This document shows, in pieces, positions 54,099 through 63,014 of a stretch of 64,000 nt of DNA; position 1 is the first letter of the stretch, and each line of letters opens with the position of its first letter. Origin of the DNA: Solirubrobacter soli DSM 22325 (GTDB taxonomy: Bacteria; Actinomycetota; Thermoleophilia; Solirubrobacterales; Solirubrobacteraceae); assembly GCF_000423665.1 (NCBI RefSeq), contig NZ_AUIK01000035.1, positions 20,176 through 84,175 of the forward strand. Direction: 5' to 3'. The position numbers were made by a program, and so were the translations under genes. Below the pieces are notes generated by a model. The model saw nothing but the letters and a program-made list of their open reading frames with translations. It had not been told where the DNA came from and did not search any database.

Positions 54099-54800
54099 GG
54101 CGCCGACGGCACCGAAGCCGTCGCGCCACGTGATCTTCTTGCCTTCGGCGTACGAGCGGCCGTAGTAGGAGATCGGCACCTCGTAGAGGCGGATGCCGGG
54201 GCCGAGCCGCAGCACCTTCGCCGTGAGCTCGGGCTCGATCCGGAAGTCGTCGGAGATCAGGTCCAGCTCGCGCACGAGGTCGCCGCGGAAGGCCTTGTAG
54301 CCGACCTCCATGTCGGAGATCGTCGTGTTGTAGAGCACGTTCGCCAGCAGCGTCAGGAAGCGGTTGCCGGCGTAGTGCCAGAAGAGGTGGGCGCGCTGCG
54401 GGTGGGCGCCGCCGCGCAGGCGGGTGCCGAAGACGGCGTCGGCCTTCCCCGCCAGCAGCGGGTCGATCAGCGCGGGGATGTCGGACGGCGAGTACTCGAG
54501 GTCCGCGTCCTGGATGAGCAGGATGTCGCCGGTGGACTCCGTGATCCCGCGGCGGACCGCGGCGCCCTTGCCGCGGTTCTGCGGCTGCGTCAGGACCTTG
54601 ATCTGCCCGTGGCGCTCGGCGAGGCGCGCGAGCTCCAGCGGCGAGTCGTCCGTGGACCCGTCGTCGACCAGCAGGACCTCGAGCCTTAGGTCGAGGTCGA
54701 GCAACTCACCGACGACCTGACCGACCGTGGCGGCCTCGTTGTAGACGGGCACGACGACGCTCACCAGCGCGCGTCCCGCGCCGTTGCTGGCGTCAGGCAT
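54075..54800 (-). CDS. Family 2 glycosyltransferase (dolichyl/polyprenyl-phosphate mannosyltransferase-like)
   Basis: 241 residues. GT-A fold: VSVVVPVYNEAATVGQVVGE (N-terminal nucleotide site), EVLLVDDGSTDDSPLEL, QNRGKGAAVRRGITESTGDI and the metal-binding LIQDADLEYSP (DxD). VGYKAFRGDLVRELDLISDD and PISYYGRSYAEGKKITWRDG are typical of polyprenyl-phosphate sugar synthases. Its product could be the sugar donor for the GT39 enzyme encoded at 49053. No membrane helices. ATG 54800; its end overlaps the Fur gene by 24 bases in convergent orientation. Confidence 0.9.
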   Translation of the reverse strand: MPDASNGAGRALVSVVVPVYNEAATVGQVVGELLDLDLRLEVLLVDDGSTDDSPLELARLAERHGQIKVLTQPQNRGKGAAVRRGITESTGDILLIQDADLEYSPSDIPALIDPLLAGKADAVFGTRLRGGAHPQRAHLFWHYAGNRFLTLLANVLYNTTISDMEVGYKAFRGDLVRELDLISDDFRIEPELTAKVLRLGPGIRLYEVPISYYGRSYAEGKKITWRDGFGAVGALVRFRFF

Positions 54801-54811
54801 GGCGCGCCATG

Positions 54812-55119
54812 CTAGCCACCCGCGGAGCGGACCACGTCCCAGTGGTGGCAGCTGAGGTCGCGCTCGACCAGGTAGCGATCGTCCTCCGGGTAGAAGCGCG
54901 CGACCGTGTAGTCGTCGCCCGCGAACGCCCGCACCGCGTCATAGGAGTCCCACAGCGAGAACGTGATGAACTCGGTCAGATCGCCGATCTCGCGGGTCAG
55001 CATCCACGCGCCGCGGTTGCCCGGGGTCTCCGCGTAGTGCCGCATCCCGGTCTCGTCGATGTAGGCCGCGTAGGCCTCCGCGTCCTCGGTGCGCACCGCC
55101 CCGCGCCAGGAGCGGGCGA

Positions 55120-55123
<4 letters not shown>
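54812..55123 (-). CDS. Antibiotic biosynthesis monooxygenase (ABM)-like protein
   Basis: 103 residues with the ABM/dimeric alpha-beta barrel pattern: RSWRGAVRTEDAEAYAAYID at the N-terminus, GNRGAWMLTREIGDLTEFIT and FSLWDSYDAVRAFAGDDYTV, and a C-terminal EDDRYLVERDLSCHHWDV. Such small proteins are cofactor-free oxygenases, heme-related enzymes or stress proteins of unknown function. ATG shares ATGA with the ABC-F gene, so the two are co-translated. Confidence 0.8.
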
Positions 55124-56757
<1,634 letters not shown>

Positions 56758-56821
56758 ATCCGCTAGCGTCGCGGCTCGCCGCGTGGGCGGCAATCGAGCC
56801 ACCCGCACCGAAAGACACCAG

Positions 56822-57706
56822 ATGGCACCCGCAATCCACCTCGGACCCGAAGCTCCTGAGCACCTCGTCAAGGCGATCGAGGCCGGTGGCGGGACCCTCG
56901 TGCCGCTCGAGGACGCGGAGGCCGTCGTCTGGGTCGGCTCGCCCGACGAGCTGCCCGAGCTGCCCGCGGGGGTGAAGTGGGTGCAGCTGCAGTCGGCGGG
57001 CATCGAGCACTGGGTCGACCGCGTGCGGGAGACGCCCGACGTCAAGTTCACGACCGCGGTCGGCGCCTACTCGTCGCAGGTCGCCGAGCACGCCGTCGGC
57101 CTGTTGATCGCGGGCATCCGCGGGTTCAACCAGTACGCCCGCGCTTGGTCGTGGGATCCGCACGACGGGCCGGACCTGGCGGGATCGACGGTGGCGGTGA
57201 TCGGGGCGGGCGGCATCGGCCGCGAGGTGATCAAGCGGCTCGAGCCCTTCGACGTGAAGATCCTCGCCGTCACCCGCTCGGGCCGGGACGGCACGATCCC
57301 GATCGAGCGCGTCGGCGAGGTCTGGCGCGAGGCCGACCATTTCGTGCTCTGCGCGCCGGCCACGGACGAGACGCGCCACCTGATCGGCGCGCCCGAGCTA
57401 TGGGTGATGAAGCCGCACACCTGGATCGTCAACATCGCCCGCGGGTCGCTGATCGACACCGACGCGCTCGTCAGCGCGCTCTCCACGCGGATCATCGGCG
57501 GCGCCGCGCTCGACGTCACGGATCCCGAGCCGCTCCCGAACGGCCACCCGCTCTGGGCGTCGCCGCACGCGCTGATCACGCCGCACGTGGCGAACACCGC
57601 GACGACGATGGCGCGCGACCTGGCCAAGCGGGTGCAGGAGAACGTGCGGCGCTACGCGGCGGGCGAGGAGTTGCTCGCGCCCGTCGATCTTGGCGCCGGC
57701 TACTAG
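56822..57706 (+). CDS. D-isomer-specific 2-hydroxyacid dehydrogenase
   Basis: 294 residues of the NAD(P)-dependent D-2-hydroxyacid dehydrogenase family. Rossmann Gly motif VAVIGAGGIGREVIKRLEPF (about 122-141), VNIARGSLIDTDALVSAL (catalytic Arg), LDVTDPEPLPNGHPLW (Glu) and LITPHVANT (catalytic His). The short N-terminal half (about 100 residues, AGIEHWVDRV, AVGAYSSQVAEHAVGLL) is complete. It reduces 2-keto acids or oxidises D-2-hydroxy acids; the substrate cannot be told. ATG 56822. Divergent from the ABC-F gene; followed by mscL after 11 bases. Confidence 0.9.
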   Translation: MAPAIHLGPEAPEHLVKAIEAGGGTLVPLEDAEAVVWVGSPDELPELPAGVKWVQLQSAGIEHWVDRVRETPDVKFTTAVGAYSSQVAEHAVGLLIAGIRGFNQYARAWSWDPHDGPDLAGSTVAVIGAGGIGREVIKRLEPFDVKILAVTRSGRDGTIPIERVGEVWREADHFVLCAPATDETRHLIGAPELWVMKPHTWIVNIARGSLIDTDALVSALSTRIIGGAALDVTDPEPLPNGHPLWASPHALITPHVANTATTMARDLAKRVQENVRRYAAGEELLAPVDLGAGY

Positions 57707-57717
57707 CAGGGGTTGAA

Positions 57718-58128
57718 ATGCTCGTGGCGAACCGCACGAGCATGATCAAGGAGTTCCGCGAGTTCATCCTCCGTGGCAACGTCGTCGACCTCGCCGTAGC
57801 CGTGGTCATCGGTGCCGCCTTCGGGGCGCTCATCAAGTCCATCGTGGACAACATCTTCACGCCGTTGATCGCAGCGATCATCGGCAAGCCGAGCTTCGGC
57901 GACCTGACGTTCACCATCCACCACGGCGTATTCCGGTACGGGCTGGTCATCAACGACCTGATCACGTTCCTATCGATCGCGGCGGTGATCTTCTTCGCAG
58001 TCGTCAAACCCCTCAACATGCTCGCCGAGCGTCGCAAGCACGGCGAGGTGCCGGAGCCTGAGGCGCAGCCGGAGGACATCATCCTGCTCACCGACATCCG
58101 CGACCTCCTGGCGAAGCGCCCCGCGTAG
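57718..58128 (+). CDS. mscL: Large-conductance mechanosensitive channel
   Basis: 136 residues, the usual MscL size. N-terminal amphipathic helix MIKEFREFILRGNVVDLAVA leads into TM1 (VVIGAAFGALIKSIVDNIFT), a periplasmic loop (FTIHHGVFRYGLVINDL), TM2 (LITFLSIAAVIFFAVVKPLN) and an acidic C-terminal bundle (ILLTDIRDLLAKR). The homopentamer opens under membrane tension to release solutes on osmotic downshock. SD AGGGG precedes ATG 57718 by five bases. The next gene makes trehalose, an osmolyte, so an osmotic theme is visible. Confidence 0.96.
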   Translation: MLVANRTSMIKEFREFILRGNVVDLAVAVVIGAAFGALIKSIVDNIFTPLIAAIIGKPSFGDLTFTIHHGVFRYGLVINDLITFLSIAAVIFFAVVKPLNMLAERRKHGEVPEPEAQPEDIILLTDIRDLLAKRPA

Positions 58129-58141
58129 GCATACTGGGAGG

Positions 58142-58930
58142 GTGATCGAGGACCTGCTCGCGCCGCTGCGCGACGACCCCAAGCACTCCGCCGTCCTGCT
58201 GGACGTGGACGGGGTGCTGGCGCCGATCGTCGCGCAGCCGGATGATGCCCACATGCCCGAGACCACGCGGCGGCCGCTGATCGAGGTCGCCAAGCGCTAC
58301 GGGACCGTGGCGTGCGTGTCGGGGCGGCGGGCGTCGGACGCGCGGCGGATCGTCTCGCTCGGCTCGATCGCCTACCTCGGCTCGCACGGCTCCGAGGTCC
58401 TGATGCCGGGCACGATCGCGCCCGTGCTCGACTCCGAGCTGCAGGCCTGGACGCGCCGCGTGCAGGCGTTCGCCCACGACCAGTTCGGCGAGAAGCTGCG
58501 CCGGCTGCGCGTACGCCTGGAGGACAAGGAGGCGATCGCGGCGCTGCACTGGCGCGGCGTCCCGGACGAGGACGACGCGCTGGCGGCGATCGAGGAGGTC
58601 GCCGAGCGCGCCGAGGAGGCGGGCTTCGTCACCCACTGGGGCCGCAAGGTGCTCGAGATCCGCCCGCCGGTGCGGATCGACAAGGGCGCCGGGATCGTGG
58701 GGCTGCTGGGCGAGACCGACCTCGCGGCGGCGGTCTACGTCGGCGACGACATCACCGACCTGGACGCCTTCCGCGGGTTGACCGAGCTGCAGGAGCGCGG
58801 GCGGCTCGGCTATGCCGTGCGCGTCGGGGTGCGCTCCGACGAGACCCCATCGGCGCTCGAGGATGAGGCCGACACGCTCGTGGATGGGCCCGAGGGCGTG
58901 CGCGGACTGCTGCGCGCCCTGCTGCTTTGA
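58142..58930 (+). CDS. otsB: Trehalose-6-phosphate phosphatase
   Basis: 262 residues of the HAD-superfamily trehalose-phosphatase family, which makes trehalose from trehalose 6-phosphate. Motif I AVLLDVDGVLAPI (nucleophile Asp; usually DYDGTL, here DVDGVL), ACVSGRRASDARRIV, YLGSHGSEVL, VLEIRPPVRIDKGAGIVGLL and motif IV YVGDDITDLDAFRG are all present. GTG 58142 has GGGAGG just upstream and CATACT six bases from it. No otsA is in the window. Its TGA overlaps the next gene's TTG (TTGA). Confidence 0.9.
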   Translation: MIEDLLAPLRDDPKHSAVLLDVDGVLAPIVAQPDDAHMPETTRRPLIEVAKRYGTVACVSGRRASDARRIVSLGSIAYLGSHGSEVLMPGTIAPVLDSELQAWTRRVQAFAHDQFGEKLRRLRVRLEDKEAIAALHWRGVPDEDDALAAIEEVAERAEEAGFVTHWGRKVLEIRPPVRIDKGAGIVGLLGETDLAAAVYVGDDITDLDAFRGLTELQERGRLGYAVRVGVRSDETPSALEDEADTLVDGPEGVRGLLRALLL

Positions 58931-59445
58931 GGTTCGGGGACTTCCTCAAGGCCACGGTGCTGCTGAGCGCGGCATCGGCGACGCTGCTCGCGGCGCTGAC
59001 CGTGATCGGTCTCCAGAACACGCTGAGCGACACCGCGGTCTACGTCTGCTTCGGCTGGTGGATCCTCGCGACCATCATCGGCTCGGTCATGGGCTCGCGC
59101 GGCGAGGCCACGCACGCGATCGCGAACCTGCTCGCGGGCGCCAAGCATCAGCACACGCTCCCGGAGCTCGCCCCGGCGCGCACGATCGCCAACCGCCTGT
59201 GGCCGTTGCTCATCGTGACGCTCGGTGCGGGCGCGCTGTCGGTGTTCGCGCCCCAGATCGGCGGGATCGCGGCCGGGTTCGCGATCATCTGGTCGCTCGC
59301 CTGGCGCCGTCAGGAGGCCGCCGTCGCCGCGATCGAGGAGCGTGACGGCGTCCGGTTCTATATCGAGCAGACCTCGCCGTTCCGGGCGATCAAGCTGATC
59401 CGCACGCCGGGCTTCGGCGGCGACTTCCTGAGGTCCTCCGCTTGA
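58927..59445 (+). CDS. Integral membrane protein, unknown
   Basis: 172 residues. Four hydrophobic helices: TVLLSAASATLLAALTVIGL, AVYVCFGWWILATIIGSVMG, LWPLLIVTLGAGALSVFAPQ and IGGIAAGFAIIWSLAWRRQE; a His-containing loop (GAKHQHTLPEL) sits in the middle and a soluble C-terminus (EERDGVRFYIEQTSPFRAIK) ends it. No family is recognised. TTG 58927 shares TTGA with the otsB stop, so the two are coupled; a role in osmotic or trehalose physiology can only be guessed. Confidence 0.75.
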   Translation: MRFGDFLKATVLLSAASATLLAALTVIGLQNTLSDTAVYVCFGWWILATIIGSVMGSRGEATHAIANLLAGAKHQHTLPELAPARTIANRLWPLLIVTLGAGALSVFAPQIGGIAAGFAIIWSLAWRRQEAAVAAIEERDGVRFYIEQTSPFRAIKLIRTPGFGGDFLRSSA

Positions 59446-59447
59446 CC

Positions 59448-59461
59448 CGGGAATAGTCCCG
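59448..59461 (+). terminator. Short hairpin CGGGA-ATAG-TCCCG
   Basis: A perfect five-base stem with four-base loop three bases after the membrane-protein stop and 24 bases before the LuxR-type gene. No T-run follows. It may be a weak terminator or an operator palindrome for the next gene. Confidence 0.35.
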
Positions 59462-59484
59462 CTCCGTCCCCCGTCTATCGCTCC

Positions 59485-62400
59485 ATGGAGTTGCTGGGGC
59501 GCGATCGACAGCTGGCTTCGGCCGCTCGGGCGATCGGAGATGTACGGCGTGGCTCGGGCCGGGTGCTCGGGCTTTTGGGCGAGGCGGGGCTCGGGAAGAG
59601 CGCGCTGCTCGCGGAGATCGGAGATCGTGCCCGCGCGGCCGGCCTGACGGTCGTCGCTGGGCGCGGCGTGGAGCACGAGCGCGACATCCCGTTCGGGGTG
59701 ATCTGCGACGCGCTCGGGGAGCTGGCCGGCACACCCGGCGCGGTACCGGTGGCGGAGCGCTACCGCCGCCATCGCGAGGTGGCGGCGTCGCTGGCCGACC
59801 TCGCGCCCGCCGCGTTGCTGCTCGATGACCTGCATTGGGCCGACGAGGCCTCGATCGAGCTGGTGCTGCACCTGCTGCGGCGGCCCATCCCGATCCCGGT
59901 CCTGCTGGTGATCGCGGCGCGGCCGGTCGGCCCAGCCGGGCGCCTGCTCGACGCGGCCCGCAGCGCGGCCGGGTGGGAGGAGCTCGAGCTCGCTCCGCTC
60001 GGCCACGCCGACGCGCACGCGATGGTCGCGGCCGTGACCGACGCCGCCGTGCGCGAGCGGGTGGTGCTCGAGGGCCGCGGGAACCCGCTCTTCCTGCGCG
60101 AGCTCGCGCGTGTCGCCGACCGCGCCGACGGGACGCTGCCGGCGACGCTGGTCGCCGCGATCGCGCTCGAGCTCTCGGCGCTGAGCGTGGTTCCGCGCGC
60201 GCTGATCGAGGGCGCGGCGGTCGCCGGAGATCCGTTCGACCCTGAGCTGGCCGCAGCGGCGGCGGAGCTCGACGAGGCCGCGGCGCTGGCCGCTCTGGAT
60301 GAGCTCGTCGCCGCCGACCTCGTCCGCCCGGTGACGAGCGTCTACGACGTCCCCGCGCCGCGCGGGCTCACGGAGGTCGTCGAGCCGCGTGGGTGTCCGA
60401 AGGCCGCAGCCGCCGCCGAGCAGTCCGTTCCGGCAGAGGGCACGGGCCGCGCGTTCGTCTTCCGGCACCCGCTCGTGCGCCGTGCGGTCTACGACGGCGC
60501 GGCGCCTGGCTGGCGGCTCTGCGCCCACGAGCGTGCGGCGGCCGCCCTGGCCGAGCGCGGCGCCGGGCCGGTCGCGCGGGCGTTCCACGTCGTCCGCTCC
60601 GCCCACGTCGGCGACCTCGACGCCGTCGCGGTCCTCGCCGCGGCCGCGGAGGTGACGGGCGAGAGCTCACCCGCCGCCGCGGCGCACTGGTACGCCGCGG
60701 CGCTGCGGCTCGTCCCCGACGCCGAGCACGCCACGCGCGCCGACCTGCTCGCCCGCGAGGCGGGCGCGCTCGCCGGGACGGGTCGGCTCCCTGAGGCGCG
60801 GATGGCGCTGCTGGAGGCGCTCGCGCTGACGCCCAGCCTCGACTTCGTGATCGGCATCGCGCGCGTCGAGAGCCACATGGGCCTGCACGCGGACGCGCGG
60901 CGCCGGCTGCTCGCCGCGCGCGCCGAGGCGCCGCCCGAGCGCCGTGCGATGCTGGCGATGGAGCTCGCGGGCGGCTCGTTCTTCGAGGGCCGCGTCACGG
61001 AGCTGCGCCGTTGGGCCGACCCAGCGGTCGAGGCGACGGCGGACGACCCGGTCCTGCGCACCGGCGCCGAGGCACTCGCCGCGCTGGGCGCGCTGTGGGA
61101 CGGTGATCCGGACGCCGCCGCGCCGCTGATGGACTCGGCCACGGAGCGCTTCGAGGCGCTGCCCGACGACGGGCTCGGCACGTGCCCGGCGATCGGCTTC
61201 TTCGTGGGGACGGCACAGTTCCTCGCCGAGCGCTTCGGGGACGCGGCGGCGACCGCCGCGCGGGCCTTGAAGCTCGTGCGCGAGACGGGCCAGAGCGCGC
61301 CGCTCGTGACGCTGCTCGGCGTGCGCGCGATGGCGCTGTTGCAACTGCTGGAGCTCGACGCCGCCGCGGCGGAGGCCGAGGCCGCGGAGGACGCCGCTCG
61401 CCTGCAGGGTCAGCCGCACCTGTTGCACTTCGCGCTGTGGATCCGCGCGCTGGTGCACGAGGTCCGCGGCGAGGCCACGGAGGCCGAGCGCGCCGTCTTC
61501 GAAGGAATCCGCCTGAATCCGCTGGTCGAGCCGAGCAAGCTCTCCCGCACCGCCGCGTGCGACTTCGCGGCGCTCGACGAGGACCCGCGGCGGGCGATCG
61601 ACGGCATGCTCGCCGCCGGCGGGCCGCTGCTCGAGACCGCCGACCCGACCTGGCAGCCGCGGCTCCTGCTGCGACTGGTGCGCGCGGCGATCGCCGCCGA
61701 CGAGCTCGACGACGCCGAGCGCTGGGCCGAGCAGGCCGCCGCGTCGGCCGACCGGATGCGGCTCCCCGCGGGCGTCCTGCGCGCGGCGACCGCGTGCGCC
61801 GAGGTGCTGCTCGCCCGGGGTGACGCCGCGGGGGCGGCGGCGGTGGCGGAGGAGGCGGTCGCGCTCGGGGACCGTTCCACCCTGCGCGGAGCAGGCGCCC
61901 CGTTGGACGTGCTCGAGGCCCGGATGGTCGCGGGGCGGGCGCTGGCCGTGGCCGGTGACGCGCGGGCCCGCGACGTGCTGCAGCGGGTCGCGGCGGACTC
62001 CGGCGTGGTGGGCGCGCACGCGCTCCATGAGGCGGCCGGGCGTGAGCTGCGGAAGGTGGGCTCGCGCGTCTCGGCGCCGACACGGCGCGCCACGCGGCGT
62101 GACACGTCGCTGTCGGACCGCGAGCGCGAGATCGCCACCCTCGTCAGCGAGGGGCGCTCCAACAAGCAGGTCGCGGCGACCTTGTACTTGAGCGAGAAGA
62201 CGATCGAGAACGCGCTGACGACGATCTACGCCAAGCTCGGCGTCCGCTCACGCGTCGAGCTGAGCCTCCGCTTCCACCTCGACGGTCCACCGGGGATCGA
62301 GCAGGGCGTGGACGACAATCATCGAGGAGGCGGGTCGAACGTCCCCGAAGATCTCGCCGTGCGCCGCCATCGCGCCCTCGGGATCGGCGGCCGGCGTGAG

Positions 62401-62499
62401 CAGCGTGCGGGTGCGGACGACGTCGGCGGCCGAGGCACCCGCTTCGGCCAGAGCGGCCAGGACGATCTCCCAGCAGCGGCGGGCCTGGTCCGCCGTTGA
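59485..62499 (+). CDS. LuxR-family ATPase regulator (LAL-type)
   Basis: 1004 residues. N-terminal AAA_16 ATPase (Walker A GLLGEAGLGKSALLAEIGDR near 30-50; Walker B LLLDDLHWADE near 112), about 500 residues of TPR-like helices, and a LuxR HTH at about 870-925 (LSDREREIATLVSEGRSNKQ, AATLYLSEKTIENALTTIYA). Such large ATP-binding LuxR regulators act as nutrient or antibiotic-cluster activators. The HTH should end near residue 925, but the frame runs 79 residues further, antisense to most of the RidA domain of the convergent gene. That tail (GGRREQRAGADDVGGRGTRF) looks like non-functional read-through. Confidence 0.9.
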   Translation: MELLGRDRQLASAARAIGDVRRGSGRVLGLLGEAGLGKSALLAEIGDRARAAGLTVVAGRGVEHERDIPFGVICDALGELAGTPGAVPVAERYRRHREVAASLADLAPAALLLDDLHWADEASIELVLHLLRRPIPIPVLLVIAARPVGPAGRLLDAARSAAGWEELELAPLGHADAHAMVAAVTDAAVRERVVLEGRGNPLFLRELARVADRADGTLPATLVAAIALELSALSVVPRALIEGAAVAGDPFDPELAAAAAELDEAAALAALDELVAADLVRPVTSVYDVPAPRGLTEVVEPRGCPKAAAAAEQSVPAEGTGRAFVFRHPLVRRAVYDGAAPGWRLCAHERAAAALAERGAGPVARAFHVVRSAHVGDLDAVAVLAAAAEVTGESSPAAAAHWYAAALRLVPDAEHATRADLLAREAGALAGTGRLPEARMALLEALALTPSLDFVIGIARVESHMGLHADARRRLLAARAEAPPERRAMLAMELAGGSFFEGRVTELRRWADPAVEATADDPVLRTGAEALAALGALWDGDPDAAAPLMDSATERFEALPDDGLGTCPAIGFFVGTAQFLAERFGDAAATAARALKLVRETGQSAPLVTLLGVRAMALLQLLELDAAAAEAEAAEDAARLQGQPHLLHFALWIRALVHEVRGEATEAERAVFEGIRLNPLVEPSKLSRTAACDFAALDEDPRRAIDGMLAAGGPLLETADPTWQPRLLLRLVRAAIAADELDDAERWAEQAAASADRMRLPAGVLRAATACAEVLLARGDAAGAAAVAEEAVALGDRSTLRGAGAPLDVLEARMVAGRALAVAGDARARDVLQRVAADSGVVGAHALHEAAGRELRKVGSRVSAPTRRATRRDTSLSDREREIATLVSEGRSNKQVAATLYLSEKTIENALTTIYAKLGVRSRVELSLRFHLDGPPGIEQGVDDNHRGGGSNVPEDLAVRRHRALGIGGRREQRAGADDVGGRGTRFGQSGQDDLPAAAGLVRR

Positions 62500-62991
62500 C
62501 TCGGGGCAGCTGCCGTCGGGCATGACGGGGGCGGTGCCGGAGACCAGGACGCGTCCTCCGGCCCGCACCGCCCGCGAGAACCCGATCACGGGCTCGTACG
62601 GGCTGCCGGAGGAGATCAGCTGCCGCTCGGGGTCGGCGTGCAGGACGTGCAGCGCCCGCTCGACGTTCTTCTCGCGGACGAGCACGTAGTCCGTGTCGTA
62701 CGTCGAGATCGCGAAGATCGGGATGCCGGCGTCGGCCAGCGGGACGGCCAGCGCGGACAGGACCCCGGTGGCCTCGAACGGGATCGGGCCCGCGACCACG
62801 AGCGCCCGCCAGTCCTCCTCGACCTCCGTGTCCGGCGGAACGGCCTCCTGCGCGCAGACGATCGACAGCTCGTCGGGCGTGCGGGTGATCGAGACGAAGC
62901 CCTCATGCAGCTCCAGCGCCCACGACGGAATGCGGTCCGACGCGCGCAGCCTGCAGATGGCGAGGGTGCCTGGGAGGACGGCGATCTCCAT
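62248..62991 (-). CDS. ACT domain - RidA (YjgF) fusion protein
   Basis: 247 residues, two domains. Residues about 5-115 are an ACT_7-like amino-acid-binding domain (VLPGTLAICRLRASDRIPSW; FEATGVLSALAVPLADAGIP; IFAISTYDTDYVLVREKNVE). Residues about 120-247 are a RidA/YjgF domain (GFSRAVRAGGRVLVSGTAPV; DQARRCWEIVLAALAEAGAS; PASSMIVVHALLDP; EVEAEAQ). RidA enzymes hydrolyse reactive enamines/imines; their catalytic Arg, expected in the PARS motif, is replaced here (PASS), so this domain is probably a binding or a different Rid-subfamily domain. ATG 62991. Its last 252 bases are overlapped by the LuxR gene. Confidence 0.85.
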   Translation of the reverse strand: MEIAVLPGTLAICRLRASDRIPSWALELHEGFVSITRTPDELSIVCAQEAVPPDTEVEEDWRALVVAGPIPFEATGVLSALAVPLADAGIPIFAISTYDTDYVLVREKNVERALHVLHADPERQLISSGSPYEPVIGFSRAVRAGGRVLVSGTAPVMPDGSCPESTADQARRCWEIVLAALAEAGASAADVVRTRTLLTPAADPEGAMAAHGEIFGDVRPASSMIVVHALLDPRWTVEVEAEAQLDA

Positions 62992-63014
62992 GTCGCGGCA
63001 GAATGCCAGGCTGG

